Origin: Candidatus Melainabacteria bacterium
GTDB taxonomy: Bacteria > Cyanobacteriota > Vampirovibrionia > Vampirovibrionales > JAJTHC01
Direction of reading: 5' to 3'
NCBI GenBank assembly: GCA_026389055.1
Contig: JAPLIO010000036.1
Coordinates: forward strand, 1-7,250
Length of the DNA stretch: 7,250 bases
Shown piece by piece: positions 6,259 to 7,250 of the stretch; the stretch's first letter is position 1; the number at the start of each line of letters is the position of its first letter. Made by a program: the position numbers and the translations under genes. A model generated the notes under the pieces. The model saw only the letters and a program-made list of their open reading frames with translations. It ran no database searches and was not told where the DNA came from.

Positions 6259-6722
6259 TAGTCGTTTCGGTCAGATTTTTTTTCGTGCTTGGGTAGCGTT
6301 TCTGGGGCAAACAACCAATCCGTAAAATCAAACACCACAGGCTGAACATCTTTGGGTAAGGTAGGCACAAAAGCTTCTGCCAGTTGGTCTCCAAAAGTAA
6401 TACCCATGTTTAAAACAGGGTTCGCCGATGCCTTTTTCAACCATTTTTTCTTGGCTTTATTGGGGTCTTTCACCACCGCTTCTGTTTCATCTAAAAATTT
6501 ATCTAAATCTTCCTTACCCTCTGGTACGGCTTTTACGTAGGCATCCACTGCTTCTTCGGCTAATTTGGCGGCTTTGTGTTTCAGTTCTAACACGTCGGCA
6601 ACATCTGCTTTTTTGATGGATTTACTGGGTTGTTCAGCCTGTTCACCTTTGGCTTGTTTCGCAAAAAAGTGAGTGGGGCGGTAAGAAGAGGGTGTGGCTA
6701 TGGGGGGATTGAGGGACATCAT
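6258..6722 (-). CDS. Hypothetical protein of 154 residues
   Basis: I do not recognise this protein. It has a polar, probably disordered N-terminus (1-38, with THFFAKQAKGEQ), a long charged helix rich in Ala, Lys and Glu (about 39-66), a second charged helical stretch (about 69-98) and a more hydrophobic C-terminal part with NPVLNMGITFGDQLAEAFVP and PVVFDFTDWLFAP, ending in a charged tail. There is no signal peptide, membrane segment or cysteine, so a soluble cytosolic protein is likely. The start is supported by AAGGTGA (plus 6733-6739), 10 bases before ATG 6722; the adjacent ATG 6719 is possible. The stop codon TAG takes its last base from the end of the repeat element at 6258, so the C-terminus could have been trimmed or replaced by that insertion. 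Amino-acid use looks normal for a real gene. Confidence 0.75.
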   Translation of the reverse strand: MMSLNPPIATPSSYRPTHFFAKQAKGEQAEQPSKSIKKADVADVLELKHKAAKLAEEAVDAYVKAVPEGKEDLDKFLDETEAVVKDPNKAKKKWLKKASANPVLNMGITFGDQLAEAFVPTLPKDVQPVVFDFTDWLFAPETLPKHEKKSDRND

Positions 6723-6732
6723 CGGTTTAAAA

Positions 6733-6739
6733 TCACCTT
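6733..6739 (-). promoter_or_regulatory. Ribosome binding site of the 154-residue gene
   Basis: AAGGTGA on the minus strand lies 10 bases before ATG 6722. It is the clearest Shine-Dalgarno in the window and decides this start. Confidence 0.55.
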
Positions 6740-6869
6740 GCTTAAGATAAAGAGAGTCTACCTTATGATAAAACAGCCTAAAACTTATTTTGTGTTATAC
6801 CAATTCAATCATTAATTGTCTTTTTCTCTCATCGATTGTAGTTTCTAGCTTTAGCTGGCTGGTTTGTCA

Positions 6870-6893
6870 GGGGGCTGCTGTTTGGCAGCCCCC
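6870..6893. repeat. G-rich hairpin inside the right repeat element
   Basis: GGGGGCTGC (6870-6878) pairs perfectly with GCAGCCCCC (6885-6893), loop TGTTTG. It is the counterpart of the hairpin at 124-147, with changed stem bases and pairing kept. Confidence 0.6.
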
Positions 6894-7008
6894 CGACACC
6901 CCCCGCAAATTCAGGGGGTACCCCCCTAAAATCCCCCCAAAAAGCCACCCGCCTATGCCACCAGACGGGCATTGACGGCGGGATGTTCTTTTTGCCCCTT
7001 CGGTGGAC

Positions 7009-7050
7009 GGAACGCATCGGCGACTGCAGGGCAAACGCGATGGTCGTTCC
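7009..7050. repeat. Hairpin with an 11-bp stem near the end of the right element
   Basis: GGAACGCATCG (7009-7019) pairs with CGATG-GT-CGTTCC (7038-7050), a complete stem with a two-base bulge and an 18-base loop. The left arm coincides with the 40-base block shared with 1-40. Confidence 0.55.
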
Positions 7051-7087
7051 TATTGGCTGGGTACAGCATTCAATCTGCTAATTGGTA

Positions 7088-7250
7088 TTAGCTAGAGCTT
7101 TCGTGAACGGTTAAAAACCACGTTTCCAACAGCAGTAACCGTTCAGGGTTATGCAAATACCACCACCCCACCAACGCTTCAAACCCGGTCGATTGCCTAT
7201 AAAGCCCCTGTTGCTTGCGTCTGCTTTGCGTAACAGGCATATTGCGTGCC
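7088..7250 (-). CDS. mrnC: Mini-ribonuclease 3, C-terminal part (gene runs off the window)
   Basis: The last 53 codons read ARNMPVTQ...LYRQSTGFEALVGWWYLHNPERLLLLE. This matches the C-terminal half of Mini-III, a ribonuclease-III catalytic domain without an RNA-binding domain that trims 23S rRNA precursor ends. The visible family marks are ARN (RGRNAK in Bacillus subtilis), YR.STGFEALVG and YL.....RL; the glutamate of FEAL is one of the catalytic metal-binding acids. The N-terminal half with the first acidic motif is beyond the window. The stop codon TAA at 7090-7088 borrows its final base from the adjoining repeat element. Family proteins end with a helix of similar extent, so no truncation is evident. 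Confidence 0.85.
   Translation of the reverse strand, partial: ARNMPVTQSRRKQQGLYRQSTGFEALVGWWYLHNPERLLLLETWFLTVHESSS

Larger units (their letters stand above)
6797..7088 (+). mobile_element. 292-bp MITE-like element (right copy of the inverted pair)
   Basis: It starts ATACCAATTCAATCATTAAT (6797) and ends CTAATTGGTAT (7088), so the outermost 9 bases are inverted repeats; the rest of the ends has diverged. If the element is taken as TACCAATT...AATTGGTA, TTA flanks both sides (6795-6797 and 7088-7090). Two hairpins lie inside, at 6870-6893 and 7009-7050. Bases 6797-7019 match 1-220 in the opposite orientation. A 62-codon open frame on the minus strand here is not conserved in the left copy and is not a gene. 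Confidence 0.7.

Noticed and set aside
6829..7017. Minus-strand open frame of 62 codons beginning MRSVHRRGKKNIP
   Set aside because: It sits wholly in a repeat element. The other copy at 1-220 shares the first codons but hits a stop after about 20, so the similarity is at DNA level and not coding.
1..7250. CRISPR array, tRNA or autonomous transposon
   Set aside because: No regularly spaced short repeats with unique spacers, no cloverleaf pattern and no transposase motif were seen on either strand.

Overview
The window reads as bacterial chromosome with ordinary housekeeping genes set in repeat-laden intergenic DNA. The visible tail of a Mini-ribonuclease 3 and a DnaX of the type found in cyanobacteria and Firmicutes would fit a member of the wider Cyanobacteriota (for example a non-photosynthetic Vampirovibrionia/Melainabacteria lineage). 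That placement is an inference from remembered family resemblance and is weak. No transposase, phage gene, CRISPR array, tRNA or rRNA is visible.

Layout: 1-220 is the end of a repeat element whose inverted partner lies at 6797-7088. 288-394 is a G-rich hairpin repeat with a second copy near 3390-3496. Two FAD-dependent oxidoreductase genes follow on the minus strand, probably as one operon read from about 3003 down to 405: a renalase-like enzyme (3003-1780), then a desaturase/amine-oxidase-like enzyme (about 1721-405). The first carries a 48-codon in-frame palindromic insertion. The second seems to have lost the core of its FAD-binding Rossmann motif. The 548-base divergent intergenic region (3004-3551) holds a 138-bp MITE with perfect 26-bp ends, inserted into a hairpin repeat, and the dnaX promoter. 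dnaX (3552-5786, plus strand) is intact and looks leaderless. The 5787-6257 gap holds a second MITE, a small hairpin remnant and a third, decayed element. An orphan 154-residue protein (6722-6258, minus) and the 3' end of mrnC (7250-7088, minus) complete the gene set, with another MITE-like element between them.

The distinctive feature is the repeat biology. One terminal sequence (ATACCAATT...ATTAAATAGCGT) caps elements with at least four unrelated palindromic cores. G-rich hairpins keep their pairing through compensating changes, and a separate palindromic element lives inside a coding sequence without breaking its frame. The two oxidoreductases may act on related small or isoprenoid substrates, but the sequence does not show which. 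DnaX (clamp loader) and MrnC (23S rRNA maturation) are core information-processing genes with no evident link to the oxidoreductases.
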